From: a virus
Direction: 5' to 3' (one strand)
Length of the DNA stretch: 36,916 nucleotides
IMG/VR virus record: IMGVR_UViG_3300020371_000026
Location: 1 to 36,916 of that record
Under the pieces are notes generated by a model. The model was not told the DNA's origin. It did no database searches and saw only the letters and a program-made list of their open reading frames with translations. Shown here piece after piece: positions 1-8,805 of the stretch. The first letter of the stretch is position 1, and each line of letters opens with the position of its first letter. A program made the translations under genes and the position numbers.

Positions 1-1341
1 TTCACAAGCAGATACACGAGCATATCCGATAATGTTTCCACTAGCAGAACCAGGAGATGCTGTAAAGGTATCATACAGCTCAACTACCTGATAGTTATCG
101 GTTACAGTAGAACCAGAGACATTGGGGAATCCATACAGATCAGTTACCGTAGCTGTATTGCCCATTGTAAAAGCAATAACAGCGTTTTGCTGACTGTTTG
201 TATCTCGTGGTTTATCAATATCAACATAAACAGGTGCGAGGTTTTTAATTCTATAACCTCTTACATATGCTGTACCAGGACTTACCTCTAAGGCAAACTT
301 ATCTGTTCCTGCAGCATTACCTTGCTGGGTTGTATCTCCAGCATCATAAACACCACTATTGAATCCATCATCGACGCTTTCACGCATCGTAAGTTGGAAC
401 TCACTTAAAACATAGTTACCAGACTCTTCATATGTCCTAAGAGCAAGAGTCTTTTCTAATTCTTGTAATGCGCTGCGGTCTACAAGTTTTTCAATCTTTT
501 CACCATTAATACGAAGCAGTTCGATGAAGTCTTTATCAGCATCATCATCTAACAGTTTCTTAATCAGGTTTGTTGTGATTCTAAATCTATGAGAACCAGG
601 AGCAGCATAGTTAGATGTTCCAGCAGCGTTATCGTTAAGAGTAAGGTCGTCCTCTGGCGTAACAATTGACTCAAGAATCTCAAGTCCAACTCTGTATTTT
701 GGATTGGTTCCATATTGATCCAGAAGGATATACTGATAGGGAACATCTACGAAGAAACCACGGATGAAGTATACACCATCCTGAACATAAGCAACAGAAC
801 CCTTCTGCAAAGCATCAGTAGGCAGAAGTTGAGCAAAAGGAGAACCAACCTCAATCAAAGTTGTACCGAAAGTGATTTCGGTATCAGTAATCAACTGTTC
901 ATTATTAGTGAAGGTGGTTTGATTGTTGTCCTCACCACCTGCTTCAATATACTTAAGATATAATGTGATGTAACCCTTATCAGAATCACCTGCGGAAATG
1001 CTGAACAGAACCTTTGCCTTAACACCAGAAGTCAATCCAGTGATAATTTTATCGTTGAGTTGTGCTCTGTAATCTTCAACATTAGCACCCAGGAATGATT
1101 CCTGAAGCATGATAGCTTTGACATCGAGATCGTATCCCACCTGACCAGGGATAACCATCGAACCATCCTTAAATGCCCAGGATCCAAGATTCTCGATCTG
1201 ATGCTGCAGAATACTCTGCATCGTCGTCAGTTCTCTTGCCTGAATCGGATACCCAGGACGATACAGAACTCGATAGAAATTCTTATTCTTATCGAAATCG
1301 TCGTAATAAGGGGTTACATTGAGATTGGTGTTCTGTGCCAT
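1..1341 (-). CDS. DUF4815-like virion structural protein (3' end missing)
   Basis: The frame is open from the ATG at 1341 to the window edge, so 447 residues are present and the C-terminus is cut off. The product begins MAQNTNLNVTPYYDDFDKNK and continues with YPIQARELTTMQSILQHQIE and GSMVIPGQ. I know this opening from the large cyanophage tail proteins placed in DUF4815, which are usually found beside the baseplate genes. No enzymatic motif is visible; a structural role in the tail or baseplate is inferred from family and position. The start overlaps the stop of the gp8 gene by one base (TAATG), which suggests translational coupling. The DUF4815 assignment is from memory of the sequence pattern. 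Confidence 0.85.
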   Translation of the reverse strand, partial: MAQNTNLNVTPYYDDFDKNKNFYRVLYRPGYPIQARELTTMQSILQHQIENLGSWAFKDGSMVIPGQVGYDLDVKAIMLQESFLGANVEDYRAQLNDKIITGLTSGVKAKVLFSISAGDSDKGYITLYLKYIEAGGEDNNQTTFTNNEQLITDTEITFGTTLIEVGSPFAQLLPTDALQKGSVAYVQDGVYFIRGFFVDVPYQYILLDQYGTNPKYRVGLEILESIVTPEDDLTLNDNAAGTSNYAAPGSHRFRITTNLIKKLLDDDADKDFIELLRINGEKIEKLVDRSALQELEKTLALRTYEESGNYVLSEFQLTMRESVDDGFNSGVYDAGDTTQQGNAAGTDKFALEVSPGTAYVRGYRIKNLAPVYVDIDKPRDTNSQQNAVIAFTMGNTATVTDLYGFPNVSGSTVTDNYQVVELYDTFTASPGSASGNIIGYARVSACE

Positions 1342-2873
1342 TAGAATTCGATTACGATTTTAATATCTTCGATTTGGTCATTTGCACGACCGATTGCTCT
1401 TCTATTATCTATGTAAATAATCTGACCATCATTTGACTTGATCTCGGGTTTTGCATACCCGTTATTAAACTTCATACCCAAGTCATACTCGGTATTGTTA
1501 ATGGTTCTAGAAGAAGAATTGGGAACCGCTGGGAAGTTCACATCAGGTTGTCCAGCAGCACCAGAAGTCGCACCATTGATAACATTAGAACCGTCAAATT
1601 CATTTAGAGTACCAGTAACTTCAGGGAAGATACCGTCAACATTATTTTGATAATATTTTAAAACTTTAGTTGTAGCATTCCAAGAGACAACTCTACCTCT
1701 AGCAGTAACATTTTGACCACCAACAACTCTACTTTGAGTAATAATTTCGTCAGGAGTATAGTTACCTTGGAAAGATGGGGGGAAGATAACTGCTTTTGCA
1801 GCAGAAACCGTAAGGTCAGAAATCAGTTCTTCAGTACCAAACTTCTTAGGATTAGTAATCAGACCGATACGACGATAGTCATTATCAACAGGGAAGTCAC
1901 CTGCACCCTCAGCATATGACAACTTAGCGTTGATCATACAACGGAATGCACCAAGTTCTACGATAGGATCGTAACCATGACCATTCGGAGGAGGAATGAT
2001 AACATCAACTTGACCGCTAGTACCAGTACCAATACCAGTAATATTGTCAACACTGATTTTACCAAAGGTGTATCCAGTACCACCAGAAGTCACAGTAGCA
2101 GAGATGATCTTACCACCGTCAACAACGATAGAAACACGACCACCAGCACCATCACCATTGATAGCAACATTATCATAGGTGCCATTGTTATAACCAGATC
2201 CAGCAGCAGTAATAACAACAGTATCTACTTCACCAGCAACAGCGTTTGTTCTAACAGCGTCGTTCTCAAGAACGGGCATGTAATCATTCGAGAAGAATTT
2301 CAGAACAGAAGCAACAGGGATGGTGTAAAGATATTTCCAGCGATAACCATCAGAAGTAGTGATAATAGAAGTAGAAGTGCCAGTCGGTTCAACTGTTGAC
2401 GGTTTACCATTTGGATCTGAGGGGGAAGTCCCATTAAAAATGCACTTATAAACTTGATATTGAGAGTTCACGACATAAAAGTCGGAATCATAAAGTTTAG
2501 TAGCACCAGAGGAAGCAGTTTTACTCGGAGAGTAATCATGACGATACATGTCATAGGTGAAACCCAGACCACCTGTGGTTTGTTCAGGAGAAACCCAGTC
2601 AATACGACGAACCACCTGAACAGTGTCAGATGCCAGAACTCGCTTGAGCGAGATCATATCGTCATAAGAACCAGAGAACTCTGAGAACGAATCCACTGCT
2701 TGAGGCGGAGCGTTTTCATTATCCCATGACTGTGAACGACCAATGAAGATATAAAGACGATCACGGGTAGAACCTGCGTCATCATCGCTTTGGTTAGCGA
2801 TAGGACCTTCAAGAGCCTTAATGAATTTTCTCGCAGAGAAAATTCTAAATTGATCTGTTAATAGGGCTGCCAT
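1341..2873 (-). CDS. 8: Baseplate wedge protein gp8
   Basis: This 510-aa protein matches the pattern of T4 gp8, a baseplate wedge component. Visible correspondences, compared with T4 gp8 from memory, are LYIFIGRSQSWDNENAPP near residue 40 (T4: IFITFGRSEPWSSNEN), YRWKYLYTIP near 180 (YVWEYLFEIP), DYRRIGLITNPK near 335 (GFRQISIITNP), and the C-terminus GQIIYIDNRRAIGRANDQIE (GEMIYMENRPPIIMAMDQTE). T4 gp8 is 334 aa. Much of the extra length is an insertion at about residues 220-295 made of two GSGY/GTGY-type beta repeats, the same repeats that fill the gp7-like giant upstream. The gene lies downstream of an AATAAATA late-promoter match. Its ribosome binding site is weak: an AGAGGAAA stretch sits about 19 bases before the ATG. 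Confidence 0.9.
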   Translation of the reverse strand: MAALLTDQFRIFSARKFIKALEGPIANQSDDDAGSTRDRLYIFIGRSQSWDNENAPPQAVDSFSEFSGSYDDMISLKRVLASDTVQVVRRIDWVSPEQTTGGLGFTYDMYRHDYSPSKTASSGATKLYDSDFYVVNSQYQVYKCIFNGTSPSDPNGKPSTVEPTGTSTSIITTSDGYRWKYLYTIPVASVLKFFSNDYMPVLENDAVRTNAVAGEVDTVVITAAGSGYNNGTYDNVAINGDGAGGRVSIVVDGGKIISATVTSGGTGYTFGKISVDNITGIGTGTSGQVDVIIPPPNGHGYDPIVELGAFRCMINAKLSYAEGAGDFPVDNDYRRIGLITNPKKFGTEELISDLTVSAAKAVIFPPSFQGNYTPDEIITQSRVVGGQNVTARGRVVSWNATTKVLKYYQNNVDGIFPEVTGTLNEFDGSNVINGATSGAAGQPDVNFPAVPNSSSRTINNTEYDLGMKFNNGYAKPEIKSNDGQIIYIDNRRAIGRANDQIEDIKIVIEF

Positions 2874-2902
2874 TTAACTTATAGGACTTGTTTCCTCTTG
2901 TT

Positions 2903-2910
2903 TATTTATT
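2903..2910 (-). promoter_or_regulatory. T4-type late promoter motif AATAAATA
   Basis: Read on the minus strand, these bases are AATAAATA, a match to the NATAAATA late motif of T4-like phages. It lies in the 41-base gap between the 1544-aa gene and gp8, 30 bases upstream of the gp8 ATG, so it would give a very short leader. Position and motif agree; use is inferred. Confidence 0.6.
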
Positions 2911-2914
2911 CAGG

Positions 2915-5900
2915 TTATTCGGACCTGATTTGAACATCAAACTCAACACGCTTAATTCGATATTGAGCACCATTTGTTCCACTTAATTTTTCTCCTCCGA
3001 GAATCGCTTGAATTACAGCGCCATTACCAGTGGAATCACCAGGATCATTGTTAACAGTAACTGTGGGATGAATAGCGTATGCCTGATCAACAGATTGGAC
3101 ATATCCATATCCACCATTATTAACTGTTACTGATTCAATTTGGTCACCTGCAGTTGTCATTACAGCGGTAGCTGTTGCTTGGATATCACCTGCAGTTTCA
3201 ATAGCAATGGATGGAGTTGCAGAATAATCATTACCAGGGTTTTGGACAATGAAATCTTTAATTGTCCCTGTATCGGAGAACTTATTGAGAACGCCATTTA
3301 CACCAACATTGAGATTTCCTGTGTCATACGGAACAATATTACGAACAATCAACGCTCCGCTGGAAGGATTCCAACTAGTAACAGTCGCTCTAACCTGAGA
3401 AACATCACCAGTGACGGTTTCTTCTGGGAAATAATTCGCCTCATTACCATCAGCAAGATCAAGATAGATCGTCATAGATGCAGCGTGAGGAACACCCTCA
3501 TTCAAACCACCTGCTTCAAGAATAGTTGCATATTTAAATGGCAGAGAAGCATCTTTTACCTGATCTCCAATCGCAAATAGTGTGGTGTTTTGACCACCGA
3601 CAGTCTCTTCGATACCATACAAAGAATTGTAAATACCACCATCAAGACTGATTTGATTTGCAAAGTCAGTACCAGTATTTACCAAATCAGGAATTCCATC
3701 ACCTGCACCTTCAAGTTCATCATCATCTTCAAAGTCTCTATCTGGAAGAATACCAATAGGATCAGTCAATGTGACAATATTGGTTCCAACAACTTCTACA
3801 AGAACATGAGGATCAAATCCTGCTGCAGCGGAAGCAGCAACACCAGCATCAAACTGAACAACAGCATCTTCTGTAGAAGGAATGCCACCATCAATAAATG
3901 CTAATTCATCAACTTCAAAGGTAACGAGCAATGCTCTGGTTGCAGGATCCCAGTCATAAACCTTTGCAATTTTATTGTTCTGGTTTTCTACTCTACGGAG
4001 AACTCTATCACCTACATTGAACTGATAAAGTGAGTTTCCGTCACCATCAACTTGAGTTGCATCAATAATTACTCGCTGGTCATATTTAAAGTTTTTACCA
4101 CGAGTCAAGTTCTGGAATCTTTCTCTGGATTTTGAAGTATAAGAAAGAATTTCATTATTAAGAATTAGACTTCCAGATCCAGGATATGCATCAGTGTTAT
4201 CAACATAGATTTCTGTATCTGATGCAGAGACATCTTTCAGCAAACCAGTCAAATAATTTGGTGTTGAGTTATAGGACTGACGATTTTTAACAAATCTCTT
4301 GAGATTTGTTAGTTTTGTGAAAATAATATTTGGTGGATTTGTATATCCAGTTCCAGGATCAGTAATAGTGATCGCACTAATCTCACCCTGATCAATCTCC
4401 GCTACTGCTTTTGCACCAATACCACCGCCACCAGTAATAAGAATATATGGCGGTTCTTGATAATATTCACCAGTATCCACAATATTAATACCAGTAACTT
4501 TACCAGCAGTATTGATTTGCGCTCTACCGCGAGCACCTTGTCCACCTCCACCACCTTCAAAGATGAGAGTTGGAGGTGTAGCAAATTCTCTACCCTGATT
4601 TAACAGAGTCAAACCAGTAACTGTTTGAACAATGCTACTTCCAGTTGCACCAGTTCCTTCACCACCCAAGATTTTTGCAGCTGCAGGACCAAAATATCCA
4701 TCACCACTTCTGACCATCTTGACATATCCAACCGTTCCATTGGGATTCAAAACAACTTCGCCAGCAGCACCACGGGGGAAATCATCTGTCATCGGAGGAA
4801 TGACTTGCTGCTGACCAGGTGCTACGGGATGATAAGGAACGCCATAAAACTCTGGACCGATTACATATGGATATACAGGATCATCATTGGTGTCCGTTGA
4901 CATGAAGTATGCATAAGTGCCACCAGGATATTCTGGAGTAACTGCAAATTTTCCATTAAAGCGGTCAAGTGTTCCTAATCCTTCTTCGTAGATATAATCT
5001 TCAATAAAATCACCTGCAAGATATCCATCTTGAACGCATCTGAAACCATATCCAATGAAACCATAAGAGATTACATAAAGAAGTCTAGGAGCGTTAACCC
5101 TTGGAGTAAACTCTAATCTCTTATTAGTAGCACCAGCAAAGTTTGTAATGTATCCAAGATAGGTTGTTTCTACATTATCAATAAAATACTGAATACCTAA
5201 TTGATACAGATATTGAGTGTTTCCAATCTGGGGAGGATCACCAACATGCCAACCATCTTCCTGTAAAGCAAAAAGAACAGGACTTGTTAATGTGTCTTGG
5301 TTGAATACATACTTCTTGCCTCTATCCAACTGCAAGAACGGAGGTGCCACTCCATCAATTAAGAATTTATCACCAGATACAGTGACATTATAATTTACAG
5401 TTCCTGTTGTAGTAATTCTAGGTCTATTACCATCAACTTCATTACCAGTTTTAGTTCTATAGGACGAAGTTTGTCGAACAACATCTCCAGCAGCATCATA
5501 TCCAAAAGGACCATAGATGGGATAACCATCATATGACATACCAAGAATCTTAGAGTGACCATCCAGATTACGACTAAAGTCATCAGCACCAACACCAGTG
5601 GTAATAGATTTAAATCCCCAGTGATCATAGATAGATCCACTAAGTCTTTCTTGATAAACTTTTATTTGCTGACCAGGTTTTCTGGCATCAGGTGGAATAT
5701 TTACAGTTACGGAATGTACAGTATTTGGAGCTGTATACTCTCCAATAATTCTTGGTCCATATACAGATCCAACAAATTCAATCAATAAATCTTCACCAGG
5801 GTCAACCTGTTCGCCACCATTGAAATCATCACCCCTAATAATTTTAACTTCGAGAGTGTTTTGACTAGTAAGATCTAATGTAAATCTAAGTTGCCTGTAA

Positions 5901-7549
5901 GAACCACCATTGAAAAGGAAGTGATCTCCAATATCAAATCCACCACTATCACCAGTTCCATCTCCGCTGGTAGTGATATGAGTTACATTAGAAAGGGTCA
6001 TTTGATATGCACCTTGTGCAATATCGTTCGCTGTTAACTCTTGTCTTCCCTTATAGTAGTTTTTAGTGTAATAATTATTTGTTAACTCTTCATCATCAAC
6101 TGTGGGATCAAGAATCATATATCCTTCATCACCAGTATATCCAGACATATACTGATGATATCCACAGTAATAGTAAATTCTATTAACCTCATCCCCATTC
6201 ATAATGAATGTAGGACGGAATTCATTCTCATAGTCAGCTGAGGGAGCAGCAGAAGCGCCTGTACTGTCGTAATAAATGGTTCCAGGGGTTTGGTTCAAAG
6301 GACCATCAGGAGTCGTGCTGAAGCGCATAGGATGCCCCTGAGGGTGCATCGATGATGGTTGGTTACTAGAATCGCTTTGATCCCAAATAATTTGATAGTT
6401 TCTCTGTACTCTAATATTGCGTGGAGCAAGATAATATACACCTGGTGTAAAATTACCAAACTCATGTGCTTCAGGACCAAATTCAATATAGAAGAGTCCG
6501 TTTGGAAACTCGATAGGGGTATTTGCAATGGTCATACTGAAACCAGTAGAACCAAGAATTCTATCGCCAGCTTCAAACTCACCTTCTACAGATCTCAGGT
6601 ACATTCTAAGAATGTTATTATTGTTATCTCTAATAATTTTAGAAATAACACCTCTAGCAAACTCATTACCAATTAATTCAACTAATCTACCCTCTTCTAC
6701 TGGATTGATAGTTTCATCAATATTACTAACATCAATTAAAATATTATCAGTTTCTGTCTTGACTCTCCATGTAAACTGTTGCAGATTGCCATTATCAAAT
6801 ACACTATTTTCCTGAGCAAACTGACCAATTAACTTATTAGTGTGATAATAATATTGATTGTTATTAGTAATACCATCATACTGATTGGTATTTAAAAGAT
6901 AATCATATCTTACAGTATCAATACTAAATCCTGCTGGTGCTGACCCAATTGCACCCCAATCTGGGGTATGAAGCAAAGATCCATTTGCAAAGATACCAGT
7001 TGGTTTATTTAATTCTTTAGGTCTATCTCCACCATAACGAGGCACATCCTTACCGCCACGATAGATGAAAAGTGAATTAAATGTCTGATCTACTAAAGAA
7101 CCGCCACCAGGAGTTCTAGAATTGGGATAATCTACAGGTTTGGGGTGGTTGTCGGAGGTGATAGTCAACCTATCAGTAAGATCTCCATCTACAATCGCAA
7201 AAGTACCTGTAGTTTGAGAATTTGGATTTGACTGCCAAATTCTATTGATATTAAACGACGATACAACAAACGGAGTATCCTGTTCTGGAACAATCGACAA
7301 TCTCAAAGGATCATATCCAGAACCAGATGACAGAACCCTAACATGAACAATTTGTCCAGAATCGTCATCAATAATCGGATATAACAACGCTTCGATATCT
7401 GGAATCCCGCATCCAGTTACAGTAAGTCTAGGGGGGTCAGAACTATCATAGTCTTGACCGCCATCTAAAACTTTAACTGCTCTTACGCCAAACTGGTCAT
7501 TAAAGATCGGCTCAATAACCGCACCAGATCCAGGAACTGTTCTTGCCAT
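2915..7549 (-). CDS. Large tail protein with cupredoxin-like and YHYH domains
   Basis: This 1544-aa protein is a modular structural protein. In order: (1) two GSGY-type repeats at about 20-100. (2) A cupredoxin-like domain at about 390-480 with His406 (in GHPMRF) and CGYHQYM, giving Cys462, His465 and Met468, the spacing of a type-1 copper loop. (3) A Reelin-like module at about 560-655, with IIRGDDFNGGEQ and later YDHWGFKSI. (4) A YHYH-type domain beginning near 660 (GHSKILGMSYDGYPIYGPFG) and ending near 905. It is interrupted at about 740-840 by a second cupredoxin-like segment (KKYVFNQD ... LLYVISYGFIGYG) that has lost the metal residues. (5) GSGY repeats at 930-1080 and 1433-1520. (6) A short module near 1106-1155 (EIYVDNTDAYPGSGSLILNN) that also occurs in the giant protein. 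The ATG lies 7 bases past the upstream stop with no clear Shine-Dalgarno. A role on the tail or baseplate surface is inferred. Confidence 0.85.
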   Translation of the reverse strand: MARTVPGSGAVIEPIFNDQFGVRAVKVLDGGQDYDSSDPPRLTVTGCGIPDIEALLYPIIDDDSGQIVHVRVLSSGSGYDPLRLSIVPEQDTPFVVSSFNINRIWQSNPNSQTTGTFAIVDGDLTDRLTITSDNHPKPVDYPNSRTPGGGSLVDQTFNSLFIYRGGKDVPRYGGDRPKELNKPTGIFANGSLLHTPDWGAIGSAPAGFSIDTVRYDYLLNTNQYDGITNNNQYYYHTNKLIGQFAQENSVFDNGNLQQFTWRVKTETDNILIDVSNIDETINPVEEGRLVELIGNEFARGVISKIIRDNNNNILRMYLRSVEGEFEAGDRILGSTGFSMTIANTPIEFPNGLFYIEFGPEAHEFGNFTPGVYYLAPRNIRVQRNYQIIWDQSDSSNQPSSMHPQGHPMRFSTTPDGPLNQTPGTIYYDSTGASAAPSADYENEFRPTFIMNGDEVNRIYYYCGYHQYMSGYTGDEGYMILDPTVDDEELTNNYYTKNYYKGRQELTANDIAQGAYQMTLSNVTHITTSGDGTGDSGGFDIGDHFLFNGGSYRQLRFTLDLTSQNTLEVKIIRGDDFNGGEQVDPGEDLLIEFVGSVYGPRIIGEYTAPNTVHSVTVNIPPDARKPGQQIKVYQERLSGSIYDHWGFKSITTGVGADDFSRNLDGHSKILGMSYDGYPIYGPFGYDAAGDVVRQTSSYRTKTGNEVDGNRPRITTTGTVNYNVTVSGDKFLIDGVAPPFLQLDRGKKYVFNQDTLTSPVLFALQEDGWHVGDPPQIGNTQYLYQLGIQYFIDNVETTYLGYITNFAGATNKRLEFTPRVNAPRLLYVISYGFIGYGFRCVQDGYLAGDFIEDYIYEEGLGTLDRFNGKFAVTPEYPGGTYAYFMSTDTNDDPVYPYVIGPEFYGVPYHPVAPGQQQVIPPMTDDFPRGAAGEVVLNPNGTVGYVKMVRSGDGYFGPAAAKILGGEGTGATGSSIVQTVTGLTLLNQGREFATPPTLIFEGGGGGQGARGRAQINTAGKVTGINIVDTGEYYQEPPYILITGGGGIGAKAVAEIDQGEISAITITDPGTGYTNPPNIIFTKLTNLKRFVKNRQSYNSTPNYLTGLLKDVSASDTEIYVDNTDAYPGSGSLILNNEILSYTSKSRERFQNLTRGKNFKYDQRVIIDATQVDGDGNSLYQFNVGDRVLRRVENQNNKIAKVYDWDPATRALLVTFEVDELAFIDGGIPSTEDAVVQFDAGVAASAAAGFDPHVLVEVVGTNIVTLTDPIGILPDRDFEDDDELEGAGDGIPDLVNTGTDFANQISLDGGIYNSLYGIEETVGGQNTTLFAIGDQVKDASLPFKYATILEAGGLNEGVPHAASMTIYLDLADGNEANYFPEETVTGDVSQVRATVTSWNPSSGALIVRNIVPYDTGNLNVGVNGVLNKFSDTGTIKDFIVQNPGNDYSATPSIAIETAGDIQATATAVMTTAGDQIESVTVNNGGYGYVQSVDQAYAIHPTVTVNNDPGDSTGNGAVIQAILGGEKLSGTNGAQYRIKRVEFDVQIRSE

Positions 7550-7555
7550 TTTTTA

Positions 7556-8776
7556 TTAACTTACAACTGTAATTGTGCCATTCATAAGATTGTGCAGAGT
7601 ACACTGATAGTACAGTGTGCTAGGAGCATCCATAGGTACTGTCCAGTATAAGACAGCATTTCCACTACCAGTCTGACCAGCAGTATAAGGAGTTCCCGTC
7701 AAACCAGAAGTAGATTGAATTCTAAATGGGTGTGCTCCGCCATTTACAGTATTGTCAAACGCATAAGTAAACCCTCTCATAACATACAGAGTCGGGTCAT
7801 TAGTCATTTGACTAAATCCAGGACCATTAAATGTGTAGTGCTGAATACCATCAGAATTAAGTTCCCACCAAATAATGGGACTGCGAGTTACAACCCAGTC
7901 AGAACCATTCCAATATAAAGAATCACCCTGAGTAATACCAGCAACATCTGTGTCAGTCAAAGCAGCAAGTGTACTGACCAGTGTTCCATCAAACGCAACT
8001 GTTAGCGTATCTCCAGTAATTGAGGTGGCAATGTTTGTGCCTCCAGAAATAGTAAGAGCATCAGTTTCACTAGATGCTGTTGTTGTGCCAGTATCAGCAT
8101 TTACAGTAGCAAAACTAGTGATACTAGATACACCAGCATTATCATCGCCAGGAACCCAATTAGTGCCATCCCATTTCAATACTTGGTTATTTGTGGGAGG
8201 AGTTGTTGTAACATCAATATCAGTGAGATCACCAACACTGGTATATTGAGTTAATAAACCAACCCTAGTATCACCAACACCACCTGCTGTGATATTCATG
8301 TTCACATAAGGAGTATCATCTCCGTCAACAGTAAAGAAATAACCAGGATAAGTAGCGGCAGTAGGAGCAGCAGCAGTATTTGCATACTCATTCTTATACT
8401 GAATTTTTGTGGGGAAATCAACAGTTCCAGTAGAACCATCAAAAATACTAGTAGTACCACCCGCAGAAAGACGAATGTCTCCCGTGCTGTTAGGAGCCAC
8501 ATTAATATCTCCAGCACCACTAGAGATAATGGAATATCCATTAACATCAAAATTAGATGTTAAAGCATTAAAATCACTAGCGATAAAATTAACACCAGTA
8601 AATTTTAATACTTGTCCAATTGCTGCATTAGCAACATTGATGTTGATATCAGCACCATTACCTAAAGTGGTATACAGTTCAGTAAAGTTGTCATTAATCT
8701 TTCCGCCGCCAGCACGGAGAGTATCCCCCGTGTTGTCATTGGCGGCAGCACCAAGATTTAGTGATTGTTTAGCCAT
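7556..8776 (-). CDS. Fibre-like tail protein with C-terminal cupredoxin-like domain
   Basis: 406 aa. The N-terminus (LGAAANDNTGDTLRAGGGKI then NDNFTELYTTLG) is a common opening of marine phage fibre-like structural proteins. The middle is low in charge, rich in Gly, Thr, Asn and Asp, and includes PTNNQVLKWDGTNWVPGD, a short repeat typical of fibre shafts. The last 100 residues look like a cupredoxin: WWELNSDGIQHYTF, then a strand with GGAHPFRI (His349), then LYYQCTLHNLMNGTI with Cys392, His395 and Met398. The loop CTLHNLM has the same spacing as the CTPHPFM copper loop of amicyanin. There is no signal peptide. A perfect TATAAATA motif 22 bases upstream points to late expression; the ribosome binding site is weak. 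Metal binding is untested. Confidence 0.85.
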   Translation of the reverse strand: MAKQSLNLGAAANDNTGDTLRAGGGKINDNFTELYTTLGNGADININVANAAIGQVLKFTGVNFIASDFNALTSNFDVNGYSIISSGAGDINVAPNSTGDIRLSAGGTTSIFDGSTGTVDFPTKIQYKNEYANTAAAPTAATYPGYFFTVDGDDTPYVNMNITAGGVGDTRVGLLTQYTSVGDLTDIDVTTTPPTNNQVLKWDGTNWVPGDDNAGVSSITSFATVNADTGTTTASSETDALTISGGTNIATSITGDTLTVAFDGTLVSTLAALTDTDVAGITQGDSLYWNGSDWVVTRSPIIWWELNSDGIQHYTFNGPGFSQMTNDPTLYVMRGFTYAFDNTVNGGAHPFRIQSTSGLTGTPYTAGQTGSGNAVLYWTVPMDAPSTLYYQCTLHNLMNGTITVVS

Positions 8777-8797
8777 TACTTGCGCTACTTTTTTAGT

Positions 8798-8805
8798 TAT
8801 TTATA
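8798..8805 (-). promoter_or_regulatory. T4-type late promoter TATAAATA
   Basis: The minus strand reads TATAAATA, a perfect T4 late promoter, 22 bases upstream of the ATG at 8776. It covers the stop codon of the 21-kb gene (TAA at 8801-8803). It would let the fibre-like gene and those after it be transcribed without reading through the giant gene. Confidence 0.75.
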
